Assembly: GCA_963995505.1 (NCBI GenBank)
Contig: OZ023182.1
Location: forward strand, 20,043,619-20,107,618
Direction of reading: 5' to 3'
DNA: 64,000 nt
Source of the DNA: Hypericum androsaemum
Taxonomy: Eukaryota > Streptophyta > Magnoliopsida > Malpighiales > Hypericaceae
Under the pieces are notes generated by a model. It saw nothing but the letters and a program-made list of their open reading frames with translations, was not told where the DNA came from and made no database searches. This document shows positions 34,001 to 46,940 of this stretch, piece after piece. The position numbers and the translations under genes are program-made. Position 1 is the stretch's first letter. Every line of letters starts with the position of its first letter.

Positions 34001-34573
34001 CTTGATTCTCTATCAAGCTCGCACAACTCTTGCGAGGCCAGCATTGATGACTTCCGAAATTCCACGACATACAACAGCAAAGTTGAGAAAACTGCTTCCA
34101 ACGATCTAGCAACTGAATGAAGATCCCATCGAACAAAGTACAAACTAAGATTCGTAAGCAAGCTTAGATTTCCTAAGAATGCAGCAACACGAGCTCCTGC
34201 TTCACAAGCGCATCCACTCGAAAAAGGCAACTCCGCCACGGTCCTAAACCCCGACGTACGCACAGAAAACAACAACGCAACAAAATGCCGACAACCTAAT
34301 GCATTGCAGACACCAAAACCGAGGAGCTCCAGAAACGCCAAACAGATCGCACATCAAATCGGCTCCGACGTCGTACGGTAATAGTCCAAACACTCCTTTG
34401 TCAGTTTTCCAAATTCCAATTCCGTTTACAGGTAATAGTAATTTTAACCGGCGGCAACGATTTGGTACCTCGACGGAGCTGCCACGTGTCTCGCGGAGGA
34501 CGACCTTGTCGAGTCCGTTGACGCCTTTGGACATCTCCACCGGCGCCAGCGACTTATCGCTAACCGTCGCCAT
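31093..34573 (-). CDS. glucose-6-phosphate 1-epimerase copy C (canonical form)
   Basis: Interconverts alpha and beta anomers of glucose 6-phosphate, feeding glycolysis, the pentose phosphate pathway and sugar-nucleotide synthesis. Exons 34573-34469, 33633-33559, 33468-33412, 33311-33151, 33050-32910, 32325-32223, 32150-32051 and 31310-31093 all have GT-AG borders and matching phases, giving 319 residues. It starts MATVSDKSLAPVEMSKG with no signal peptide. Key blocks are VYLYGAHVTSWKNDHGEE, GGIPICFPQ, HGFARNRFW (Arg), FAYHTYFSVSD (His) and MLCVEAAAIEKP (Glu). The C-terminus extends past LELSAV, unlike copies A and B. A CT-rich tract in the leader (34602-34641) is typical of a plant 5' UTR. This is most likely the ancestral form. 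Confidence 0.93.
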
Positions 34574-34601
34574 TTCAATCAAGCACACCAAGGCTCAAAC
34601 G

Positions 34602-34641
34602 CTCTCTCTCTCCCCCTCTCTCCCCCTCTCTCTCTCTCTCT
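34602..34641. repeat. (CT)n-rich tract
   Basis: Pyrimidine-rich microsatellite just upstream of the copy C start; it probably lies in the 5' UTR (GA-rich on the coding strand). Confidence 0.9.
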
Positions 34642-36109
34642 AGATTCTTCTTCTTCTTCAGCTTTAAAAAAGCTGGAACTAATTGAAACGGAAGCAAAGC
34701 AACATGGCGAGAGAGGGTTACTGATTCTGGAAGTAAAAGCGCATTGTGTTCTATTTGTTTTTTTTTCATTTATTTATGAAAATGGAACACAGAATTTATA
34801 AATAAAATAGATTTTGGTATTGTATGTTCTATGTACAAAATTTCAATTCAGAATCATCCGAATAATTTATTTACATTCTTAATTCATCCTTTTCCCCTTT
34901 ATTACGCAACTTTTCCCCTTTTTTTAACTACGCAATCCCATTTTTAATGGTCCACGTGGCCTGGTTCGGGTCAATGTTAAAACTTGACCTTTACTTTCCG
35001 GACAAGGATCCGACTCCGTGGATCTTTAGTACCTAACATAATGTTTCTGATTATTTTTTTAATGTAAAAAAGCTCCCCTTTTTAATTTTTTATATAACGC
35101 CCAGCCCAGCTGCATTTGAATGCTTTTTATTCCATTAACATAACAGGAAAAGTTCATTTTAGATACGAGTAATTTACGGTTCAAAAGTGTTTAACCGGAT
35201 GATACAAATTGTTGCTTAACCAATTTTGGTTAAGGTTAATTTTTCTATTACCTATTTGATCAATTATCTGGTAAAATCATTAAAAAAAAGTCAAGCAATT
35301 AATCGTATATTTTTTATATATTGTTGATCATGTTTCGATTTTTATTATCATTGAGAAAAAAAATTAAAAAAATTCAAGTTCGTCTGATCTAATATATCAT
35401 ACACCTTACAATGATACAATACGATTTTAAATACAAAACTTCAAATATATACTGATATTACAAATTTGTCATCTGGTCAACCCACGTTTTCCGGCCGGGG
35501 TCCAGTATTCAATGTGGTCCCCACAATGTAGGAACCTTATATCCGAAGAGGATTTGGTTGGTTTTTAAGCAGCCGACCACAGAAAGTCACAAAGCACACA
35601 CTTTTCTTATTACAAACAAATTATGATGAGTAAAAATGATTATCCTTTTTACACTCAGACTGTACACACTTTTCCATCCTCAAACTACAGAATTAAACCA
35701 ACCCTACACTGTCTGCATCAAAAAGCCTCTTCTAATGCATTTCCAGTGAAAATTAAATGGCGAAAAATTGGCAAAACTTGCAAACCTCAAGTAACCAACC
35801 TGTGACCAAATATTGGTGAACAATTAAATTAACTCACTGCAAAAGACTCAAGCTAGACCATCAAACATCAGAAGGAGCAAGGCTGGTGGAAAAAAAAACA
35901 ATTTCCCTCATCTTGGTTTCTCAACTTGGTAACTAAGTTCATGGGGAGCACAGAAGCAGCTAAAAATGCCCTGTTGCTGTCCCTTCAAATTCTAGGAACC
36001 CATATTTCCCCGGCTGCAGAGAGCTGATCGTTTAGCGGATTCTGCAGAAACGGATATCGATTGTGAGGACGCTATATCGATTGTAGGGAAAAGCGGGGGG
36101 TATGCAGAA
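34642..36109. other. intergenic, no gene seen
   Basis: Promoter side of epimerase copy C and 3' UTR side of villin. AT-rich; short open frames have no recognisable content. Confidence 0.6.
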
Positions 36110-39100
36110 TCAGAATAATTGAAGGGCCATCTTAAGCTTGTTTTGTTTCCATTTCGGCAACTTGTTGAAGGCGTCTTTCGACATTCCGAACTTCTCCCGG
36201 AATTCCGCCGAGGATAAGTAAGTCTGCATTGAAGACAGAACACATATGTAAGAAAGAAGCCAAGAGATACTTCACAGTTATTGCTGCCTGCTAAAAGGAA
36301 CTCCCATTTACCTCCCGCTTGGTGATGTCTATGTCTGCAACAGGATCCGAAGAGTTGATTATGACACGTTCATAGGGATAAATTATAAGCCCTTCCTCGT
36401 CTTCGGCTTCATCCTCTTTGACATCTTCCTCTATAGTGAGAGATCCTGTTCGGGTGATATTTTGTGAATCCGTGCTCACTTTAGGACTCGCTTCAGAAAA
36501 CACGCAGTTGCCTCATTTTTATTATGTTGTAAAGTTGGCTAAACACAAATCAACAATTCATGAAGTTATATGTACTCGTACCTTTTATGGATCTGGGCAT
36601 CATAAACTGCCGAGCTGGCGGTGGTTGCTCAAATGTTGCAGTGATTGCTGCTATGGCTGCGGATTTGGAAGCCAGATTTCCTGAATCGGGACTGGCAGAT
36701 TTCGGATAAAGCTTTCTAGCCATTGGTGGAGGAGTTGAAAGATTCCTGGCATTAGAATTCTCAAAGTTGGCAGCTAGAGCATTGAAAGCTGGAGATCGAC
36801 CTCTCACACGAACTCTATCTGGACTAAATGACATGCTTCTGGAACGCTGAGATTTTTCTGGAACACTCGATCTTCCTCCGTACGATACAGGTACTCTCCT
36901 CTTTGGCTTCTGGTCATGCAACATAAATTTGTATATGCACATGGTTTTAGCCAACAAAAACATGCCAAGCCATGACAGATATTTATAATAATAGAAGATC
37001 TCTTACATCTATAAGCGCAGTACCCCCGTTTTTGAGAATTGCAAGCTTCCTTTGGAACGAGTTACCGTGCATCTGCAACCAATTGAAGCTGCTAATGAGA
37101 TTTCCACTAGAGACTTACCCATACTATTCAAAAAAAGCTATAGACCTTTGACTTACTGAAGATTTAGCGGAGTCCCAACTGAAGAAACGGGTGAAGAATG
37201 GCGGCTCATTCCCTTCCATAACAACATATATTGGTGTTTCGCTAGATAACTTCTCTCTTAAGAAGTCATTCTCCAAAAATTTCTGTGATACAAATGTTCG
37301 AACCAAACTTGATAACCCGAGCCAAGTCAAAGAAATAGACTAGCGAATGGAAGGTATCCGGAAGCAACTAAAATTTTACCTCTCCAATAACTAGAGCTTC
37401 TGCTTTACTCTTAGAATCAACCTGCTGTCCCACCCAGACAAAAATATCGGAGTGACAATCCAAAATGAATATATCTTCTGTCATCAAGTCGTCGTGTGCG
37501 AAGTTGTATATCTCTGTCACCTGCATCAACAAATTAAAATCTTGAGTCCGAAGTTCTTCCAGAAAAGCCAATACATCCATACAGAACACAAACTGGTTCA
37601 CGACAAACACCTCACATGATGCATAAAAAACTATGTTGAATACCAAATTAGAAGGATCGGCTATAAAGTATGCGCACCTTCAGGTTTCCTGCAGATTCCG
37701 TGAATTTTGCATTTGTTGGAACAATGGACATAAGACAGCAATCAGAATTTCATATACTATCAGATCTTGTTAAGTGAAATCAGACTTTACAGATGGTAGC
37801 TCCTCTACCTTTTGGGAACGTGCAGGAGAACAGGTGCGGATCACTTTCTGCGACTCGTGCAATTTTTTGGCTCGGGTATTCAGATTTCTCTCCCAGTAAG
37901 CTCCAAAATTGTTCAGTTTCTGAACCTTCCTTTTGTGGTCTCGACTGTGCATTAGGCTGCAAAGTTCAAATGTGATTTGGGGATTAGTTAGTCCGAGTCA
38001 CATTGGACTACAATATACATATACATATAATCTTTCAAAATGGTTTTTTTCCAGACAGTAATAAGAATCAACAAGCAGTTTGCATATTATATATATTAGT
38101 AACTCGAGACAAAATTGACCAGCAAATAGGATGAGAACAAACTTTAACCTAAACTCGACCTGTTCCTATGTAACCATTATTAGTTTCTGTTGATTGCAAG
38201 AAGAACTAAGGCGACGAAAGTAGAATCCAGAAGAGTGCCGACCTTAATAACATCGAGCTGTCTCTCAACAAGCTCTTGGTCCTCTGTTGTTGTAAGGTTT
38301 CCAGACCAAGAGTACACAGAGGAATCGTTATGTAATATGTAACAGTAGGCAGAATTCAGAGATGATGAAACCTGATGAAGGTTATGGGATCAAATAACTA
38401 TCAGTTAGGAAGTCGCAGTCAGAGTAAGTACTTCTTTGCATCCAAATATAAAAACTTTAGCTGAAATCAACTTTCTAGTCAGTTATATTTTGTGTTAGTA
38501 CATCGGCAAAGAAAAGAAAAAAAAATCATTTCGTACAATAATACTAAACTGAAACAAAATAATGGAAAATGGCTTCAACTCCAAATTTCTTGTGATAAGT
38601 TGAATTTTGAAAGAATTTATCATCAGACTGATGATGGTAATTATGACCCAAAAGTACGAACTGCCTACTACTGCAACATCAGAACACAGAAATCCGGTTG
38701 CAGCTGGAAAAAATCATACAACAGCAAGCACTATATCCTTATGGATTTAGCAGCAGCTTCAAAGGTTGCACAGCGAATAAACAACTGGACTGACCAGTAA
38801 ATCCATATAACTTCTACTTTCACTGGCAACAAAGGATGACATGAACTCTTTCTTTTGAAGATAGAAAACACAAGTACGATTATGAAAACCTATATTAAGT
38901 TTGAAGTTACGCTATAACTCTGATTTTGTGAAAGAAGGTTTATTGCAAGACGTACAGGTTCAACTTGTATTGCTTGCATATTATCTGGTCCCGAACCCTG
39001 GACACGAAAGAGTGCCAGGCTGTCCTCATTGTAAGTTTCGTCTGGGAGCCCGTTCTCTGCAACGTAATTCTTGTATCCAGCACTAAGACCCCCCTGATAC

Positions 39101-42100
39101 ATTTGTTTGAAACGTGACAGGAAGAGAGTAAACTTCCATTGAAGAAATATACATCTAAACAGGAGTCTCCGATGACAGAACTATGGTAAAAGGTTTTCCT
39201 AAAATTACAGTAAGCTGACCTTAAAAACAACAAAGCTCTGGAAGATGGTGTAGAACTGGATTGGTTCAGCTCCCTCATAGAACTGAGACTGAGCAACATA
39301 ACCAAAACAGAATAAGCGTAAGGACCTCGTAGTGCAAACAACTTGGTCAATTCGGATGAGACAATCTTTACCCAAAGAAAAGCACCTGAACTGGCAGAAA
39401 CTTTAGTGACTCAACCATCTTCCTAGCCAGCGTAGCAGCAGAAAGTCTTTCCTCCTACATTTCAGTCAAAACAAGAGAAAGCAGACGCATCAGCATAACC
39501 GCAACAATTTTGTATTCAAAGAAAAAGTATGCATCACTAAGTTAATTTATCTACAATTATTTTTCCACTTAGCCGATAAGAATTAATATTCCTTTCTTTA
39601 AAGTAGATTTACAGAAAAAGCACCAAGGGTGATAGTTGCAACCATGCGCAAGTATATTAAGAGAGAAGGCTTCAAACTCCACAAAATCTAAGAAACTCGG
39701 AAAAACCACAAGAATGTTCTATTTTCCATTGTATAAATTTAATCTTCCAGATTCATATATCTTTTAAAGCATAAACGATTAAACTCGAAAAGACTTTTGT
39801 CGGTGCTTTCAAGTTTATACAAAAGCACCCAAAACAAGCATGAGTTTTCTCTAAGATCCACAGTCAATTTGAAAGAGTACTAAAGAAAGAGAATATATCA
39901 TTTACAAAAATGCTATGTTCGAGATGATTTCCGAATTTACTATTCCCATTCAAAATAAGGGCAGGAAAATGTCTTATTTCTGCAGCTAAATCGCTCGTGA
40001 CACATTTGCAACAATTGGTGCACAAATGCAGAAGTGATGCAACTGTAATTGTGCTCGATGTGCCTCTATTGCTCAAACATTAAAACTAAAATTTCCTATC
40101 TGAAGATGACAATACACATAATGCAGTCCCGGTTCTTCCTATCCGGCCGGGGAAAAATGGAAAAACATGGCAATCAAGAATGCGAAAAAAGGTGATATGA
40201 CCATCTTGTAATGTGCATGTTAAAAAAAAGAACAAGAATAAGAAATTTTCAGTTATAAAACAAGCAGACAAATGAAACGAAATTGCAAATCCCTAAGTTT
40301 GACCTCAATGCTTTTCTTCCCAAACCATGTTCCTATGAGGTATTCTTCTTTGTCTTCTCCCGCATAGGTATACTGAAAAATGTAGCAGTCTCCACTGTAG
40401 AACTTTGACTGATCTGAAGCTGGAAGGGAAGTCTTTTCACTTCCATTTACTCGCCACACCTAGGATGCAACACAACAAAAGGAACTAGAATAAGAGATAT
40501 TGTATGCAAATGTGGCTTATGCATGAACCTTGTTTTTACATTATATGGTGAATAGGAACAAAATTGCTGGAATCTGATTATGAGCCATGAATCTGTAAAA
40601 GAAAGAGCAAGAAACACCTGAAGATTTCCAGTGACATCAATGTACAGTTGTGGTTCTTCTTTTGCAGGAGAAGTTTTTAACAGACCCTTTACATTAATAC
40701 CTTGACGCTTCAGAAGTGCTGCATCAATGCAGAACCAAGAGCACTGACAATTATATAACATGGTAAGAGGAAGATGCAACTATAGGATTGAGAGAAGTAC
40801 GACAACAAAATATTATGTTTGTAACAATAGAAATGCTGGCAAGACAGTTCCTATATTAGTCAAGCATGACTTGAGAAACATAAATTGATTCGTAAGTACT
40901 AACCAGCAACTTTGCCTCGTCCATCCTCTGAAACAGCAACATTAGCAGTTTCCGGCCATGAGTCAAATTTTGACCGAAACATCAAAGTCTCAAATCCCTC
41001 GATTACTCGAATAACGTGAGAATTCATTCTATCGGAACCACGAACTAAGTCCTGCGTAATGAAAAAAACCCGCCAATTACTTAAATAAGATCAAATGTCA
41101 AAAGGAATGATATATAGTGCACATATTGATCAAAAAAGATTTACTTCTGCACATCCACTGGCACTCTTTCTTTCATCGAGAGAAGCAGTCCTTCCCATCC
41201 ACACAAACACTTCCAGTCCACAATCTAGAATGTAACACTTGTTTGTGTCTAGCAGTTCTCTTGTTAGGGATTCCGCTTCAACAGGTTCTGCCTGACCATT
41301 CTCAACACTTGGGGAAAAAACCAAGTCAGTGAGCTTTACAATATCACCAAACCTGGCATTGTCTAATGAAACTAGTATAGGAACAAAAACTACTGTATAA
41401 CAAATATTTGAGAAGAATGTTCAGGTAGGTATCTTTGCTTTTTAGGCCCAATATCATTCTAGGTAACATTTTTTTTACCTCTGGAGATTGGTGCCATTTA
41501 GCTCTCCATGTTAACATGCATTAGTATCTAGTTTCAAGTCGTAGAACTTTCAACTGTATGATAAAAAGAGTAGACTGCATTTTCCTGTTGAGTTCCTAAT
41601 GATCAACATCGGGATATTTTGATGGATTTGATAGTGGAAAAGGCATGTATGCTCCAAATCTCTCATCACTAGAGGTGATTATGTCAATTAGCAAAGACAT
41701 GCAACATTAGAAAAACAAGAGGACATGTGATACAAGTTATTACCGTAATAGCTTCGCGGAATATGCCTCAGTAGTCTTATCATTGTCACTGGCTGTCTTC
41801 CTAGGAAGCGGCGCAAAGCCACCAAAAAATCCCCAGAACTCTCCAGTTTCAGCATCAGCCATCAATTTTCCATCCTCTTCATAGAGAGATTACAATTGTG
41901 ACTTGACAGTGATAATAAGGGAGAGAGGTATTTGAGCCTTGACAGACACGTACCAATTGCTGCTATGTCACACTTTCCATCATGGTAAGTGTCCTTGATG
42001 TACTGCACAACTCCTAATGCTTTTGCTCTTTCTTGGATAGAAGAGTTGGAACCATTAAATTGGAATATTTTGGACTCGGTATCAAGGATAAATATATCGT

Positions 42101-43357
42101 CATGGTTGAGTGAAGATCGGGCAAAAGGAACCTGTCATGGGAAATGAATTAAGAGCATAACATATCTGTTTTTTAAATAACCTATTATAAAAGAGTCAGG
42201 TTGGAACTTTCTTCTCATGTTAACCTTATCAATATGCTTCTCTTTTAGTCTTCCCATGCTTTTCCCATTAATAATATTACAACCATCGTCAATTTCTTAA
42301 GTTGCTAAGAAGTTACAGCCTATAAGTTTTCTCTTAACAAACAAAAACTTCCAAATTTGGTAATAAATTGTAAGGGTAATAAGATAAAAGAAACTTCAAA
42401 TGTTATGCAGTCATATGTTATTATATATTAGTGTATCATACGTACCTCTTTTACGTGAACAACATGCTTTCCCTTGCATATAAACAAGCGTGTTTGGTGT
42501 TCTTCTGCTTCAGCATGCTTGAAACCAGATGCAACTCCACCCTCTTTAGGTATAATGCATGGCTTGAAATAGGATAAGAATTTCTCACTTTCATGGCCCT
42601 GAACTTCACGGTACTGTACCGCACGTCCTCCAAGTGCTGCATCAAGCTCAACTGTCTTGATGGCAGCAGCACCAGCTTCATCCTACTTCAACAGGCTTTG
42701 TCGTCAAAAGACCGATGGGGAAGGCACAGTGTAACAGATTAGTGAGATGAAATAGGGAAAAACTAGCAGCTAACCTGGGAGGTATCTTTACCCAGCCAAT
42801 AATGAATCTCATGACGCAGGGCCCCACTTTTTAGTGCAGTTGTCTGCAAAGGAAACCATTAAAGATGAATTATCGTACTGGCAAATAGCAGCAGGTGTGG
42901 CAAGTAAATGGATGAATTATCATACTACTACAGAGAGCATGAGCATATGCCCGACAACGACACCTGTTTGTGCGCAAGAAAACATGCAAATGCATAGGCA
43001 TCATAGTCATGTCGTGTCATAGACAAGACATTTACAGGGCCGTCACCAACCTTTAAAATCAAATAGGAGTCACCAGTGAAAAACTTTCCATGAGATTCTT
43101 TCGGGACAGGTACAGGGCGAAAGTTTTCAATTCTCCATATTTCGAGCCCACTATACAGTGTCAAGGAAGAGTTATAAATTAAGCATTAATGAAACGAACG
43201 CTTGGGACCATGTAACAGAGATTAAGAAAAGCCAAATGAAAAGCCAAAAGACAATCATTTGCTACAATGCAAACTCGTGTAGCACACTAGGTTAAGGATA
43301 CGCCTTCTGCCCAGATCCCTGGAAAGCTGAGTCTACATCCCTCATGGAGACTGCCAT
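36110..43357 (-). CDS. VLN4: villin-4-type actin-bundling protein
   Basis: Actin-filament bundling, capping and calcium-dependent severing protein of the gelsolin superfamily; in plants it shapes cytoplasmic cables in root hairs and growing cells. About 20 exons spread over 7.2 kb. Exon 1 gives [19 protein letters not shown], the VLN4 start. Then come six gelsolin repeats, with recognisable blocks [77 protein letters not shown] and [17 protein letters not shown] spacer with [20 protein letters not shown], typical of VLN4 and VLN5, precedes an acidic stretch and the headpiece [18 protein letters not shown], which ends LKMALQLF (stop 36112-36110). No stops or frameshifts were found in the exons checked. 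Internal exon borders were not all fixed by hand. Confidence 0.92.
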
Positions 43358-44635
43358 AGTCCTTATATTGTTCAACTCTTTGTCAGCACCACTTTGCCTT
43401 GAATCTCAAATAAGAATTAACCTAACATGGGAAAGACACGGCATGTCAAGGAAAGGGAATGAAAACTACAAACTTGTAAGGAAGCACCCACATGAAGAGT
43501 CAGGTAAATCAAGATGGCACCAAATAAATTGGAGAAACAATGGCATTCAGAAATTAGATATGAGAAAACCAAACTGAAACCGACTGTTGGAGGAAGAGAA
43601 ACCGAAGCACAAGCACAAAAACTTTGTGTTAGCCACAAAGTTTTGATGAGACCTGAAATAAGGGTTTTCAATTGACATCTGGATATAGGCTGAGACTAGA
43701 GAAAGTCAATAAGACTACTCACAATAGATTTCTATTCTGCAATGAACGGTGGAGAGGGTGAAAAATCCAACAAGCCATTGGTTTTTATCCAGGAATAATG
43801 CACACTCCTGATTACGAACAAGTATATATGTCCATGAGGTGGTTCGAAGGTCATCTGCTTCTACACAGTAGGCACAAAGATAATTTATATACTTGCTTCT
43901 AACTTCTATGCCATATCATAACAATTGCCTATATCATTAGTGTACTATTCCTCAAGTCCGGATTAACCAGATGGTTCACCACCAGATCACTCTTAACGAT
44001 GATAAACCAAGTCTATACCATCTTTCACTTATGTATGCTTCATAGCACTTTAATCACAAGACTGTCTACTCCAATTTCATCATCATGCTCGGGGGAACAC
44101 CAGAGTGACAATCCCGTGTATCTGACATCTCCTACACAATGTCGTTCTGGGTTGGGATTAACTAAGCATCTACATACATTAACAGCGAGAATTGTTGGAT
44201 ATGCCCACATGATAATGCAAAGACGGCAAAACGAATAAAGTGCGCAAGAAAGCTCTGGAAACAGAGTCGAGAAATTGACCTTAACACCAAACATAATTCA
44301 GATACCAATAAACCAAGGTTAAGAGCTATGTTGAACAAAGAAATCATTTGGCACACAAATCAACAATGACACCTTAGTTTATACTCCAACAAATGAAGCA
44401 TTTTGTTGGAAACATAAAGCCAACCTATTAAAATATACAATCGGTAGTCTAGAGATGCTTAAACAAAGCAAATTATAGTATCCCAGAGTGCAGAATCCAA
44501 CAACCTCATTTCGAGAAACAAATAAGAAAATGTCATCCAATCCCAGCTTGAGCTAAAATACACCAGACTCGATGCAAACACATCCCTGAGACAAGATTAC
44601 ACATCAACAGAACCAGAAGCTAAAGCCTAATTACC

Positions 44636-44792
44636 AATGGAAGTTAGTAAGGGATTTCGATTCACTTAAGGAGATTTTTGGTTCAAACCTTACGAATGTA
44701 AAAGACGGACACTATTGGGAGAGACGCCACCTAAATAGGGTCAGACATTGCTCGACTCTTAGTACAAAGATTACACCCAAAAAAAAAAGCTG
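44636..44792 (+). repeat. SINE-like tRNA-derived repeat
   Basis: A box-A-like AAGTTAGTAAGGG is followed about 40 bases later by a box-B-like GGTTCAAACC, and the unit ends in a run of A. The 5' half matches the remnant at 25741-25830 (ATTCACTTAAGGA against ATTCATTTAAGGA, then GGTTCAA). Confidence 0.5.
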
Positions 44793-45094
44793 AGGCCTAA
44801 TTCAAGGAATTGGATCACACCCCAGCAACAGATAACGCACTCATTGAATCACCCCATTGGAAACACTAGACGAGGCAAAAGAACCAAAAGTACACCAGAT
44901 GCTCAAAACGCAGGAAACCAACCAGCAGGAGCCAAAGTTCCAATTTTTACAAGAAAATACCTCAAGGCATGGTCCAGGGAAAGTCGGGTTCAGATCCAAT
45001 CTGATGAACACAATCGGTCAAGAATCAGACTTTTTCGTGAGGAAAAGGTCAGGAGAGAGAAAAGGTGGGGGCTTTGGGACGAAGATGGAAAGCT

Positions 45095-45120
<26 letters not shown>
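45095..45120. repeat. (GA)n microsatellite
   Basis: 13 GA units, upstream of the villin gene on its antisense side. Confidence 0.95.
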
Positions 45121-45127
<7 letters not shown>

Positions 45128-46661
45128 GTTGGAGGGAATGATGATGAAGAATATGCCAGGCGTGCTTATCACTAACCCATCCAGCTCTTAATTTGCACTT
45201 ACAAAATCCTGCAGCAACCTCTTCGTTCATGGACCAGTATTTAATTTCATATTTATTACTAGTAATTAATTGGAATTTTTTATGATTTAACTGGGGTGGC
45301 GTTTTGGCTTCGGACAGCAAATCAGCAATGGTATATCTGGGTCTTGTTGTCTGACCAACACCTATTTAAAGTAAATTATCCAGAAAGGGTGGGTGTTTTG
45401 TATTGGTTTTTGCAGGTACGTGCTCTTGTTGTTTAAATATTTTAGAAACTCTCTAAGTTGACTAATATAATTTTGAGTTTGGTAACGGTTAAATTAAATT
45501 GTCATGTGCAGTAGACGCGGTGGAAAAGGGGGAGAATTTTATAGGCATGATGATTATACCTCCGTTGGTGGGTATTAGTGTAAAGCAAGAGAAGAACATC
45601 AATAACCTGCAAAAAATAAATAGAATGCACCCAATTGAGGCATCGTACGTAAACAATTCAACGGCTATATTTTACTGCATTTTGTGATCTTTGCTTTATT
45701 ATTTTCAACAATTCGGTATCCATCGGTTAAGTTGGCTAATCTGTTTGAGTTGAACAAATTATAAATACTAAGGCAAGAAAACCTTTGAACATGAAGATAT
45801 TAAGGCAAGAAAATAATTACAATGTGGGTATATATTAGGATGATCATTAAAAAGGAAAGTGAAAAAGTACCTTTTTGATGGAGATGAATGAGCTCCTCCA
45901 CCATCTTCTTACAGGTAAGATTTGCTGTACAATCGGTTTCTCTAATCAGAATCCTTTATTCTTCTTTTCCCCCTGTGTTATCAGTCAAGAATTATTTATC
46001 TCTTGTCTAGAAATCATTATCATTCTTAATTTTCCTAATAATAAAAAGAAAACAAATTAAGAACTGGGTCATGGAAAAGATTAAAAAAAAGGAAAAAGGG
46101 AGGAAAGGTGGTGGGAAAATGGCTATTGTTTAATCGAGATAGAGAGAGGAGGTGACTTGCCCGATTCGTTAGCAGCAAAATTGGAAAGTGAAGAAGGGAC
46201 GGTGGCCGCCCATCATTCAAGCATTGCCATAAAGCCCAAGAAAGAAAGGTGGGACTTGATGCTAGGAATTCTAAACTCTCACTTTCTGCTTCTCATTTTC
46301 CATTGATTCTAGTCCTTTCAAAAGATGCATTATCACTTGGCTTTTTTTTCCTCCCAAACTACCTAATATTTGAATACCGACTAATTCATATTCAGTTGGA
46401 TCGGCTCTATAAATTGATAAAACTATCTTGTTTCGATAGATGTCATATAATGTCAATTTATATAATTTTGTTTAGTTGCATGAGACTGGGGGAAACGAAG
46501 AATAATAGTGCACGAGAGAAATCTGTGGGGCCACGTAATCTCCGATTTAAAACTCTTACCACTTGGACTAAGGTATTGCTTGGTTGCAAATACAACATTT
46601 CAACAACATTGACCTAATTCTTTCTTAGAAAACTACGACAATACCCTATAGCTAAAAGTTG

Positions 46662-46817
46662 TGAAGAGATTGAATCTTACTTATATTACTTAAATACAAC
46701 AAGAATCTGGTCCTGAGCAGGAAATCACAACTGCCATAATCTGATATTGATTAGCTGTAATTCAGGCCCGAGAATCATGCTTGTGTTTGACTGGTTGATT
46801 GGCTTCTAGAACCTCCA
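46662..46817 (-). repeat. 3' LTR of the Copia element, with an 86-base deletion
   Basis: Nearly identical to the 5' LTR at both ends but missing the middle, from after ACTTAATTACAA to before CAAGAATCTGG. Confidence 0.85.
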
Positions 46818-46940
46818 TTACTCCCCATCAAGCACAGCGTGATTTACGGTGAGCTTGGATCGAAGGTCTTGAAAACGAAGACGGGGTAGTGGCTTGGTGA
46901 GAGCATCAGCTATTTGATCTTTGGTGGAGATGTACTGTAC

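Larger units (their letters stand above)
43358..46661. other. intergenic, upstream of villin
   Basis: 3.3 kb without a supported gene. It probably contains the villin promoter and 5' UTR exon; the GA-rich stretch near 45.0-45.13 kb is a candidate leader. Also present are a SINE-like unit and a GA microsatellite, listed separately. Confidence 0.5.

Noticed and set aside
44844..45191. 115-codon plus-strand frame upstream of villin
   Set aside because: It runs through the GA microsatellite (Arg-Glu repeat) and has no recognisable content; more likely antisense to a villin leader.
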